The translations under genes and the position numbers were made by a program. Of a stretch of 64,000 nucleotides of DNA, positions 54,190 through 62,032 are shown one piece after another. Positions within the stretch are counted from its first letter, which is position 1. Every line of letters starts with the position of its first letter. Source of the stretch: Lewinella sp. IMCC34191 (lineage in GTDB: Bacteria; Bacteroidota; Bacteroidia; Chitinophagales; Saprospiraceae). The stretch spans positions 124,001 through 188,000 of the forward strand of contig NZ_QNQZ01000004.1 in the NCBI RefSeq assembly GCF_003390935.1. Direction: 5' to 3'. The notes beneath the pieces were generated by a model. That model ran no database searches and was not told the origin of the DNA. It saw nothing but the letters and a program-made list of their open reading frames with translations.

Positions 54190-54560
54190 AGAGAGAAATG
54201 TAGCGAATGACCAACGCTCACATGCTATTCCCATTCATTTTTCAAAGCTCGTTGACATGTCCCATCCCGCCACCGGCTTCATCGCCAGAATCCGATCCGC
54301 AAAACCAGGCTAACGGGTGTCGGTAACTGACAATCTGACGTTCTTCCGGGAGCCCAAACAGCGCTACCGGAATGGCCAATCTTACGCCCTTTATGCTGGA
54401 GACAGCACCATCCTCGTCGATGCGGTCCACGCCATCACCCGGGGCGCTATTGATTACGCATTCGGACCTGCACGGTCAGCCCTCCTTCAGGACGCAGAGC
54501 TATGTGAACGCGCGTAGCGCAGGCCTCGGAAAAAATCGCCCGATCCGCGAGTAAGGTGCC
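54190..54560. other. gap without a recognisable gene
   Basis: Between the gyrB promoter and the glycosyltransferase gene I find only short overlapping frames on both strands (for instance 54317-54517 and 54372-54554 on plus). None has a known motif or a convincing start, and their codon use does not look like that of neighbours. A decayed gene is possible but cannot be shown. Confidence 0.5.
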
Positions 54561-55262
54561 TTACCGCCGTTTAAGCCTCCGTTCGTATTCGGCGACCATC
54601 TGGGCCTGTGCCGCCCCGCGCTTGTACATCCGGAAAACGCGCAGATTGGCCAGCTGCACCTTTACCCAGCTATTCGCCTCGTATTTGCGGGCCGACACGG
54701 TGATATCCCGTGGAATCACCCGAAAGGGGATCTCCTGCTTCCAGGCTCGCTGGATGATCTCATAGTCCTCCATGATATCCATATCTCCGTTGTACCCACC
54801 GAGTTCTTCCCAGGCGCTTCGGGCCACGAAGAGCGATTGATCGCCACCCCGGCAGGCCAGCCCCCCGAATCGAGTGAAGAACGCATTGATCGCTAAGAGT
54901 GGGCTTTCCGAGTCGAATCGGAACCGGTAACAGCCCATCGGGACCCCGTCCGCTACGCTACGCCGGATATCCGTGTAGAATCCCCGCGGGGGGCGGGTAT
55001 CGGCGTGGACGAAGTAGTACACGTCATCCGCGTGATTGTAGCGTGCCGCGGCCTCATTCATCTGGCGGCTCCTGCCGGGCTGGCTGCACGCGAGGTAGTG
55101 AACCCGTCCGGCCCGCCGGACCACTTCTTCGGTATCGTCCTGGCTACAGCCGTCGGCGACCGTAATGCCGCCCCGCCCGTTGAGTTCGTCGAGCAGATAG
55201 GGAAGCAGGCGGCGCAGGTTGTCCGCTTCGTTTATGACGGGTATAATAATCTGTAACCGCAT
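54561..55262 (-). CDS. family 2 glycosyltransferase, TIGR04283 type
   Basis: The 233-aa enzyme (ATG 55262, MRLQIIIPVINE) is a single GT-A domain: ITVADGCSQDDT (nucleotide site), YFVHADTRPP (the DxD position reads HAD), GGDQSLFVARSAWEELGGYNGDMDIMEDYEIIQRA with the catalytic acidic ED. The GDQSLF and MEDYE motifs match the TIGR04283 family, linked by family knowledge to arsenosugar synthesis in other bacteria. No arsenic methylation gene is adjacent, so that role is uncertain. Confidence 0.87.
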   Translation of the reverse strand: MRLQIIIPVINEADNLRRLLPYLLDELNGRGGITVADGCSQDDTEEVVRRAGRVHYLACSQPGRSRQMNEAAARYNHADDVYYFVHADTRPPRGFYTDIRRSVADGVPMGCYRFRFDSESPLLAINAFFTRFGGLACRGGDQSLFVARSAWEELGGYNGDMDIMEDYEIIQRAWKQEIPFRVIPRDITVSARKYEANSWVKVQLANLRVFRMYKRGAAQAQMVAEYERRLKRR

Positions 55263-55311
55263 CCGGAAGAGTAGGATTAAGACCACATACGGTCAAAAGT
55301 TAGGCAAGGGT

Positions 55312-56571
55312 TCAATCCAGACGGTAGTAAACGGTTTTCAGATATGCCCCCTCCGCAAACCCGATGGGGTGATCGACGTCGTGGTACGTTTTCTCCAGCA
55401 ATTGGTAGGATCGTCCGCTCTTCTTTACCACCCGCTCGACGGTGGCAAAGAAGTCTTCGGCCGTCACGCGGGCGGAACAGGAAGCGGCCACCAGCGTACC
55501 GCCCGGCCTGACCAGCGGTACGGCCAGGGTATTAATGCGGCGGTAGGCATCCAGCGCACCCCGGACCTCCTTTTCCCGCTTGGCGAAACTGGGGGGATCG
55601 ACGATTACCACGCCGAATTCCTCCCGTCGCCGGGCGATCTGTTCAAGCTCCTGAAAGGCATCGCCTTCCAATATTTCGTGCCGTGGGTCCTCGCCGAAGT
55701 TGAGCGCTACGTTCCGCCGCGCTACCTCGAGGGCAGGGCCGCTGATATCCAGGCTAACCACCCGGTAAGCACCGCCGGCCAGGGCGTGGACGCTGAATCC
55801 GCCGGCGTAACTGAATACGTCCAGCACGTCCTGTCCTTCCGCCAGCTCCCCTACCCGCTTCCGGTTGTGCCGGTGATCGAGGAAGAAGCCGGTTTTGTGT
55901 CCTTCCCGGACATTGGCGTAGAATCGTAGGTTGTGTTCCCGGAAGGTTATCTCCGGATCGGGCAGCTCGCCGGCGAGGAGGGTACCGTCTTCGAAGCCTT
56001 CGCGCGGGCTCACCACCCGGGCCAGCCGGAGCACCGCGGTATTAACCTTTGCCGTACGCATGACCAACGGGAAGATTACCTCCAGGTAGGGAAACCAGGC
56101 GGGCGTGTAAAGCTTGATGACCGCTACGCCCGCGTAGATGTCCACGACCAGTCCGGGTAGCCCGTCATTCTCCCCGTGTACCAATCGATAACCATCGGTA
56201 TTCAGCTTCAGCAGGGGCAGTCGCAACTGTCGGGCAGCCTTCAGTCGTTCCGCGAAGAATGCCTCCTCAATTTTGGCTGGCCCGCCGGCGTGCAGGACGC
56301 GGATGCGGATCGGCGAGTTTGGATCGTACAGCCCGACGCCGATACACCGGTCTTTTTTGCGGTCGAAAACGATGGCCAGGTCGCCGGCTACTCCTTCCCC
56401 CTTCACGGATTCGACCGCACCGTCGAAGAGCCACGGGTGGCCGGAACGTAAAATGCGTTCACCCTGGGGGGTGAGACGGGTAGCAAGACGGGCAGGAGAG
56501 ACGGGGGGCAAATTAGGGGGCGCGGAATGTGGTTTGCGGCCGGCAAATATAGCCCTAATTTGCCGGGGCAT
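55312..56571 (-). CDS. class I rRNA methyltransferase, RlmI-like
   Basis: The 419-aa protein (from ATG 56571; TTG 56511 would give 399 aa, closer to the family length) has an N-terminal PUA domain (RILRSGHPWLFDGAVESVKGE) and a Rossmann methyltransferase: KTGFFLDHRHNRKRVGE, VLDVFSYAGGFSVHALAGGA (SAM site), VVIVDPPSFAK (catalytic NPPY-like DPPS), and LVAASCSARVT. RlmI-type enzymes methylate a cytosine of 23S rRNA. The ATG overlaps that of the divergent lipase gene, which favours the shorter start. Confidence 0.88.
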   Translation of the reverse strand: MPRQIRAIFAGRKPHSAPPNLPPVSPARLATRLTPQGERILRSGHPWLFDGAVESVKGEGVAGDLAIVFDRKKDRCIGVGLYDPNSPIRIRVLHAGGPAKIEEAFFAERLKAARQLRLPLLKLNTDGYRLVHGENDGLPGLVVDIYAGVAVIKLYTPAWFPYLEVIFPLVMRTAKVNTAVLRLARVVSPREGFEDGTLLAGELPDPEITFREHNLRFYANVREGHKTGFFLDHRHNRKRVGELAEGQDVLDVFSYAGGFSVHALAGGAYRVVSLDISGPALEVARRNVALNFGEDPRHEILEGDAFQELEQIARRREEFGVVIVDPPSFAKREKEVRGALDAYRRINTLAVPLVRPGGTLVAASCSARVTAEDFFATVERVVKKSGRSYQLLEKTYHDVDHPIGFAEGAYLKTVYYRLD

Positions 56572-58804
56572 GCGCACCTTCCTGCATAACCTGTACCGCT
56601 CCTTTCCGATTCAGCTCCTTTTGCTGCATCTGCGGTCCAACTTCTTGTTGCTGCTGTTGTGGGCGCTACTTCTGTTTATGATGGCCGGCCTCTTGGGCCC
56701 GCGCCTGGGCTTGCAGTATCTCTTTCTCGACCCGGAGTATCTGGGGGAAACCGGGTACTTCTCCTTTCTCATCGTCGGCGTGGCCTTCGGCTTTTTCACG
56801 ATGAGTTGGAACCTCAGCACCTACCTCTTGCTGGGGGGATACTTCAACTTCCTGGCCAGCCTGACGCGACCTTTTTTGAAGTTTTGCATCAATAACGCCC
56901 TGCTCCCGCTCGCCTTCCTGCTGACGTACTGGATTCTCCTGCTTCGCTTTCATCCGCTCGGCGAGGGCGCCGGAGCGCAGGTACAGGGCATTACCGGCCT
57001 GACTGTCGGACTCGCACTCAGCCTCTTCCTGTACTCCATCTACTTCAACCTGACGAACCGGGACATCGAATACTATACCGGCTACCGCGAGCCGCCACCG
57101 AACCAGGGGCCCAGGGACCCGGCGGAGAAATTTTACCGTCCCGTTCGGGGGACACCCCTGGGCCCCCAATTGGTCAACCGCTACGACAATCCCTATAAAG
57201 TCCGCTTCTACCTGAACACGAAGCTTCGGCTCCAACGGGTACGGTCGGTGGCACACTACGATACGGCGATCCTACGCAACATCTTCCGGCAGAACCACGT
57301 CAACGCGCTCATCCTGCAGTTCGCCTCGATCATGATCCTGGTCATCCTCGGGCTGATGATCGACTGGCCTACTTTTCAGCTTCCTGCCGGCGCGAGTTTC
57401 TTTATTCTGTTCAGTCTGTTCGTTTCCATTGTCGGCGCGGTCAGCTACTGGTTTGCCAACTGGCGGATCCCGCTGCTGATCCTGCTGCTGGCGGCCATCA
57501 ATTTCCTCACCAGTACCTCCTTCCTGGATCACGGCAACCAGGCATACGGGCTGAGCTACAAAACGGACGCTCCCTATACGCTCGATACGATTTATAGCTT
57601 GTACCAACCCGACACCCTACGGGCCGACGTAGCTAATACGACCGCCATCCTGGAACGCTGGCGGGCCAAGCAACCGGTGGACAAACCCAAAATGGTCATC
57701 CTCTGCGCCAGCGGCGGCGGATTGACTGCCTCCCTCTGGGCCACCCACATCACCCAGAGCATTCAGGAGTGCAGCGGCGGCCGCTTGTTGGAATCCACCG
57801 CCCTGATCACCGGAGCCAGCGGGGGTATGCTGGGATTGGCCTACGTCCGCGAGGAATACCTCCGCGAAGCATCTTTCCGGCAGGGCAATTACCGTCGCCT
57901 GGAGGAGGTGAGCAACGACTTGCTGAACCCCGTCGCTTTTTCCATCGTCAGCAACGATATCTTCCTGCCCTTCCGACGGGTGCGCGTCGGAGACGAAAGT
58001 TACCGTCGCGATCGCGGATACGCCTTTGAGCGCGCCTACAACACCGCAACGGATTTTCTTCTCGACCGCCCCCTTGCGCAGTACCGCGGCCCGGAAGCGA
58101 CCGCCGACATCCCCCTCATGTTCGTTACGCCCAGCATCGTGGAAGATGGAAGACGCATGGTCATTTCCCCCCAGGGCGTCAGTTATATGATGGCCCCTCC
58201 GGTCTCTCAATCCGGCGGCGTCCCCCTGGCACCCGATATGGTCGACTTCGGCCGACTGCTGGCCCGGCAGGACGCCGACAGCCTGCGGATGAGTTCTGCG
58301 CTCCGGGCTAATGCCTCGTATCCGTATGTCCTTCCGCAGGTCAGCCTCCCAACCGACCCCCTCATCCGCCTGATGGATGCCGGCTACCGCGATAACTACG
58401 GCATCACGTCCGCCGTCCGCTTCATCCACGTATTCGAAGACTGGATCAAGGCCAATACCTCCGGTGTCGTCCTCGTACAGGTCAGCGCCTTCCGCGATCA
58501 GCAAATTCCCGACGACGGCCACCGCGGCGTTATTTCCGGCCTACTCAGCCCCCTCGGTGTCGCCGGAAACATCCTCGGCCTGCAAATTCTTGACCAGGAA
58601 GAGCTCCTAGCCGGAGTATACCGCAGCCTCGGCCCGGACTACTTCCAGCTCTTCCGCTTCAACTACCAGCCCAGCGAAGACGACCCCCTACGCACATCCG
58701 TCTCCCTCCACATGACCGATTTCGAACGCACCCAGGTCCTCCGCGCCTTCGACTACCTCCCACTCCAACAACAAGTCGACCGCCTAATCACCCTGATCCG
58801 CTAA
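56570..58804 (+). CDS. membrane-anchored patatin-like phospholipase
   Basis: The 744-aa protein (ATG 56570) has about six membrane helices in two groups (residues 15-165 and about 245-330) and then a patatin domain: the oxyanion loop CASGGGLTASLWA (near 379), the nucleophile elbow GASGGMLGLAYV (near 414) and the Asp of the dyad in DAGYRDNYG (near 602). Patatin-like enzymes hydrolyse acyl esters of lipids. The fold with an N-terminal multi-helix membrane domain is seen in Bacteroidota. The frame open upstream to 56273 is antisense to the methyltransferase and is not used. Confidence 0.88.
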   Translation: MRTFLHNLYRSFPIQLLLLHLRSNFLLLLLWALLLFMMAGLLGPRLGLQYLFLDPEYLGETGYFSFLIVGVAFGFFTMSWNLSTYLLLGGYFNFLASLTRPFLKFCINNALLPLAFLLTYWILLLRFHPLGEGAGAQVQGITGLTVGLALSLFLYSIYFNLTNRDIEYYTGYREPPPNQGPRDPAEKFYRPVRGTPLGPQLVNRYDNPYKVRFYLNTKLRLQRVRSVAHYDTAILRNIFRQNHVNALILQFASIMILVILGLMIDWPTFQLPAGASFFILFSLFVSIVGAVSYWFANWRIPLLILLLAAINFLTSTSFLDHGNQAYGLSYKTDAPYTLDTIYSLYQPDTLRADVANTTAILERWRAKQPVDKPKMVILCASGGGLTASLWATHITQSIQECSGGRLLESTALITGASGGMLGLAYVREEYLREASFRQGNYRRLEEVSNDLLNPVAFSIVSNDIFLPFRRVRVGDESYRRDRGYAFERAYNTATDFLLDRPLAQYRGPEATADIPLMFVTPSIVEDGRRMVISPQGVSYMMAPPVSQSGGVPLAPDMVDFGRLLARQDADSLRMSSALRANASYPYVLPQVSLPTDPLIRLMDAGYRDNYGITSAVRFIHVFEDWIKANTSGVVLVQVSAFRDQQIPDDGHRGVISGLLSPLGVAGNILGLQILDQEELLAGVYRSLGPDYFQLFRFNYQPSEDDPLRTSVSLHMTDFERTQVLRAFDYLPLQQQVDRLITLIR

Positions 58805-59114
58805 CGCCCCACCGCAAACGCAGCGAGCTCTACCGCCAAAGGCTCTACCGCGAGCAAAGCGACCTTTACCCCAACGGCTCTACCGCAAGCAAAGCGAGCT
58901 CTACCGCCGCAGGCTCTACCGCGAACGCAGTGAGCTCTACCCCAACGGCTCTACCGCGAGCAAAGCGAGCTCTACCCCCGAAGGCTCTACCGCGAACGCA
59001 GTAAGCTCTACCGCCGCAGGCTCTACCGCGAGCAAAGCGAGCTCTAAGCCAACGGCTCTACCGCGAGCAAAGCGAGCTCTAAGCCAACGGCTCCACCACG
59101 AGCGCAGCGAGCTC
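58805..59114. repeat. tandem repeat array, family 1 (35-36-bp period, nine units)
   Basis: Nine units of 35-36 bp follow the lipase stop. The consensus core is GGCTCTACCGCGAGCAAAG then CGAGCTCTACC and a variable tail of five to six bases. Units 7 and 8 are identical; others differ at a few positions. The modules TCTACCG and CGAGCGCAGCGAG are shared with the array at 14640-15190. The last unit runs into the -7 box of the next gene. No gene lies in this 322-bp gap. Confidence 0.9.
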
Positions 59115-59122
59115 TATATTTG
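59115..59122 (+). promoter_or_regulatory. promoter -7 box (TATATTTG) of phosphatase gene
   Basis: Exact TAnnTTTG ending 4 nt before ATG 59127 and directly abutting the repeat array. Confidence 0.5.
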
Positions 59123-59126
59123 CTCC

Positions 59127-60374
59127 ATGTCCCAACCCATCACCCGAGTCAACCGGCTGGAGCGCGAACTCCACCTCCGCCAATTGCAGGTGCGCCGTCT
59201 GCTCCAGATGACGCAGGCCATTAATAACAATGTTTCGGCCGAGGATCTCTTCCAGATGTACCGGGCCTTTCTGCGACAGGAGTTGGGCGTCAACGAAATG
59301 GCCCTCTTCGTGCGGGAGAATGAGCGCGACGAGGAATGGCGGCTGGCCATCTCCCTCGGGCTGGACGACGTCGAGCTACCGGAAGGCACCGACTACACGC
59401 AGGAGCTGATGGAACTCAAGCGGGCCGTCACCATCGACGAACCGGACCATCCGTTGTTTCGCCACTTCGAGCACGTCGTTCCCGTTTTGCATAAGGAGCG
59501 CCCGATCGCCTTCATCCTCATTGGCAGTTTTAGCAATGAGGACGACATGTACGAGCGCGTGCAGATCATCACCACCATCAGCAACGTGATCGCCGTAGCC
59601 ATCGAGAACAAACGACTCTTTCGCCGGCAAATCGAACAGGAACGCCTGGAGGCCGACCTCGATCTCGGTGCCAAGGTGCAGCACATGCTCATTCCGAAAG
59701 ATTTGCCCTCCAATGATTTCTACGAGCTAAGCGCCATCTACCGGCCCAAACTGGGCGTCGGGGGAGACTACTTTGATTTCCGGGAGTTCACGGATGGAAA
59801 GTTGGTATTCTGCATCGGTGACTTCACCGGCAAGGGAGTCAGTGCCGCGCTGCTCATGGCCAACTTCCAGGCTAACTTTCACACCCTCATCCGCAAACGG
59901 ACCGACCTGCAGGAGTTTGTCGCCGAGATCAACGAGAGTGTCTTCCGAATTACGGACGGCGAACGTTTCGTCACCTTTTTCGTCGCCGAATACGACCGGG
60001 TAGCCCACCAACTTCGCTACGTCAACGCCGGACACCCACCGGCCGTCCTGGTCAGTGAGAATCACTTCGAGCTGCTCGATAAGGGGACCACGGTGCTGGG
60101 GTCGATCGAGACCCTGCCCATGCTGGAGGTCGGTGTGGTCGACCTGCCCCCCCAGGCACTCATTGTCACCTACACCGACGGGCTCACCGATCTGGAGAGT
60201 GCCGCCGGTGAAACCTTCGAAGAGGAAATCCTGCATCAGTTCGCCCGCCGCCAGTTCTACCGGTCCGCCCGCAACTTTAACGACAACCTCCTGGCGCGGC
60301 TGGAAGACTTTCGGCAGGAAAAGTCGTACCCCGACGATCTTACCATCCTTACCTGCCGGATTTTTGGAGATTAG
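59127..60374 (+). CDS. GAF-SpoIIE (PP2C-type) protein phosphatase
   Basis: The 415-aa protein has a coiled coil (1-40), a GAF-like sensor domain (about 40-175, ending IITTISNVIAVAIENKRLF), a signalling helix, and a SpoIIE/RsbU phosphatase domain: LDLGAKVQHMLIPKDLP, LGVGGDYFDF and IGDFTGKGVSAALLMA with the metal-binding Asp residues, VNAGHPPAVLV, and YTDGLTDLESAAGETF. Enzymes of this type dephosphorylate anti-anti-sigma or other small regulators. No partner STAS or kinase gene is in view. The next genes, TM2/TPR and CBS, follow closely. Confidence 0.92.
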   Translation: MSQPITRVNRLERELHLRQLQVRRLLQMTQAINNNVSAEDLFQMYRAFLRQELGVNEMALFVRENERDEEWRLAISLGLDDVELPEGTDYTQELMELKRAVTIDEPDHPLFRHFEHVVPVLHKERPIAFILIGSFSNEDDMYERVQIITTISNVIAVAIENKRLFRRQIEQERLEADLDLGAKVQHMLIPKDLPSNDFYELSAIYRPKLGVGGDYFDFREFTDGKLVFCIGDFTGKGVSAALLMANFQANFHTLIRKRTDLQEFVAEINESVFRITDGERFVTFFVAEYDRVAHQLRYVNAGHPPAVLVSENHFELLDKGTTVLGSIETLPMLEVGVVDLPPQALIVTYTDGLTDLESAAGETFEEEILHQFARRQFYRSARNFNDNLLARLEDFRQEKSYPDDLTILTCRIFGD

Positions 60375-60415
60375 GCCAGAACGAAAACGGCCGGTTGATC
60401 GTTCCCAATAGTGAG

Positions 60416-61348
60416 ATGAAGGACAAAACGATCGCGGCGATCCTGGCTTTTTTCGGAGGTATTATGGGACTCCAACGCTTCTACCTTGGCCAGAAAGGCG
60501 TCGGTATGATGCACCTGTTTTTTTTTATCGTCGCCATATCGGCCGGGCCCACGCCCTTTACCGTTATGCTAATTTCGCTAGCGGCGATCTTCGGGATCAT
60601 CGATGCTATTTCGTTCCTCTCGATGGACGGCAGGGAGTTTGATCTAAAGTATAACCAGCCGATGGCGCAGACGTCCACCGTAGGGGATGTCGGCCGCCAG
60701 GAGCAACAATTTGGCAACATGACCGACCGGGAAAGACGGTTTCAGCAACGGCAACGCGAGCGGGCGGAAAACGAACGCGAACGGATTCGACGCGCCAAAG
60801 AGCGGAATAACCAACGCGTCGACACTCCGTCGCCCAGCGAACGCCAGCAGAACGGACGAAGGGACCCCGGTCGTGCCGACCGGGAGCGCGGGGTTCACTA
60901 TTTCAAAGATTACGAATACCAGCGCGCCATCGAATATTTTCAGCAGGCGCTGAGCAAGAATCCGCAGGACGTCGCCTCCCACTTCAATATTGCCTGTGCG
61001 TATTCCGTTGAAGAAGAAGCCGACCGGGCCTTTTACCACTTGGACCGGGCCGTTGCGCTTGGCTTCGATGACTTCGACCGCATCGCCACCCACGACAGCT
61101 TGGCTTACCTCCGCATCCAAAGCGCTTACCCCGAATTTGCGCGGCGGAATTACCGCCTTTCTTCCGTTTCCCCGTCACCGGTGCGGAACCTGGAAGATCC
61201 GCTGGTGGCTAAGGACGATACCGCATCGCCGGAACCGCCTGTCACGGACGAATTGCTTGACCAATTGCAACGCCTGGCCACGCTCCGGGAAAAAGGCCTG
61301 CTCACCGAGGTAGAGTTTGCTACCCAAAAGCGACGATTACTCGGATAG
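60416..61348 (+). CDS. TM2-TPR-SHOCT composite membrane protein
   Basis: The 310-aa protein (ATG 60416) begins with a TM2 domain of two helices (MKDKTIAAILAFFGGIMGLQRFYLGQKGVG). A charged, Arg/Gln-rich coiled-coil segment spans about 100-160. TPR-like repeats follow (HYFKDYEYQRAIEYFQQALSKNPQDVASHFNIACAYSVEEEADRAFYHL). The C-terminus is a SHOCT-like hairpin (LLDQLQRLATLREKGLLTEVEFATQKRRLLG). It looks like a membrane-bound scaffold. A TTG 21 bp earlier is a poorer start. Confidence 0.82.
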   Translation: MKDKTIAAILAFFGGIMGLQRFYLGQKGVGMMHLFFFIVAISAGPTPFTVMLISLAAIFGIIDAISFLSMDGREFDLKYNQPMAQTSTVGDVGRQEQQFGNMTDRERRFQQRQRERAENERERIRRAKERNNQRVDTPSPSERQQNGRRDPGRADRERGVHYFKDYEYQRAIEYFQQALSKNPQDVASHFNIACAYSVEEEADRAFYHLDRAVALGFDDFDRIATHDSLAYLRIQSAYPEFARRNYRLSSVSPSPVRNLEDPLVAKDDTASPEPPVTDELLDQLQRLATLREKGLLTEVEFATQKRRLLG

Positions 61349-61372
61349 AATTTAATCCCTACTTTACCCCAG

Positions 61373-62032
61373 ATGACTGCCGACTTCCTGATTACCGACG
61401 CCCTCGTTCCCCTGCGACCCACCGATACCGGTGAGGAAGCGCTAGGCATTATGAACGAGTTTTATATCCGGCACCTGCCGGTAGTGGACGGTCAGAAGCT
61501 GGTGTCCGTCATCTCCGAGACCGACGTACTGGACGCGGACCCGGAAGAAATCGTAAGCAACTACCGCACCCCGCTCCTCCCCCCCTCCGTCTATCCCGAC
61601 GACCACCTCTACGACGTCATGCGGCAGTTGGTGGATAATAACCTAACCGTCGTGCCCGTCATCAACCGCGAGGGCGAGTACCTCGGAATGGTCACCGGCG
61701 AGGACCTGCTCCGTTTCTTCGCGCAGTCCAGCACCTTCAGTGATCCCGGGTCGATCGTCGTGCTGGAACTTAGCCGCCAGGATTACAGTCTCGCCGAAAT
61801 CGCCCGGATTGTAGAAAGCGACAGCGCCATCATTCTTAGTTCTTTCGTGCGCAGCGTGGCCGACACCAATCAGATTGAAGTCACCATCAAGCTGAATAGT
61901 CAAAGCATCGCGGGCACCATCGCCACCTTCGAGCGCTTCAATTACCAGGTCAAGGCCAGCTTCAACGAAAAGCAGCTACAGGATACCCTGCGCGAACGCT
62001 TCGATAGCCTGATCAACTACCTCAACGTTTAG
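61373..62032 (+). CDS. CBS domain pair protein
   Basis: The 219-aa protein has two CBS domains in its first 125 residues (DALVPLRPTDTGEEALGIMNEFYIRHLPVVDGQKLVSVIS and DDHLYDVMRQLVDNNLTVVPVINREGEYLGMVTGEDLL), which usually bind adenine nucleotides. An ACT-like tail follows (GSIVVLELSRQDYSLAEIARIVESDSA). It is a soluble regulator; this form is common in Bacteroidota next to NAD kinase, which is not seen here. It overlaps the next gene tail to tail by 4 bp. Confidence 0.9.
   Translation: MTADFLITDALVPLRPTDTGEEALGIMNEFYIRHLPVVDGQKLVSVISETDVLDADPEEIVSNYRTPLLPPSVYPDDHLYDVMRQLVDNNLTVVPVINREGEYLGMVTGEDLLRFFAQSSTFSDPGSIVVLELSRQDYSLAEIARIVESDSAIILSSFVRSVADTNQIEVTIKLNSQSIAGTIATFERFNYQVKASFNEKQLQDTLRERFDSLINYLNV

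Noticed and set aside
54317..54517. 66-codon frame in the gap before the glycosyltransferase
   Set aside because: No recognisable motif, and two other frames overlap it; cannot be supported as a gene.
58805..59114. CRISPR array
   Set aside because: Units of 35-36 bp abut with no unique spacers, units are degenerate, and no cas gene is near.
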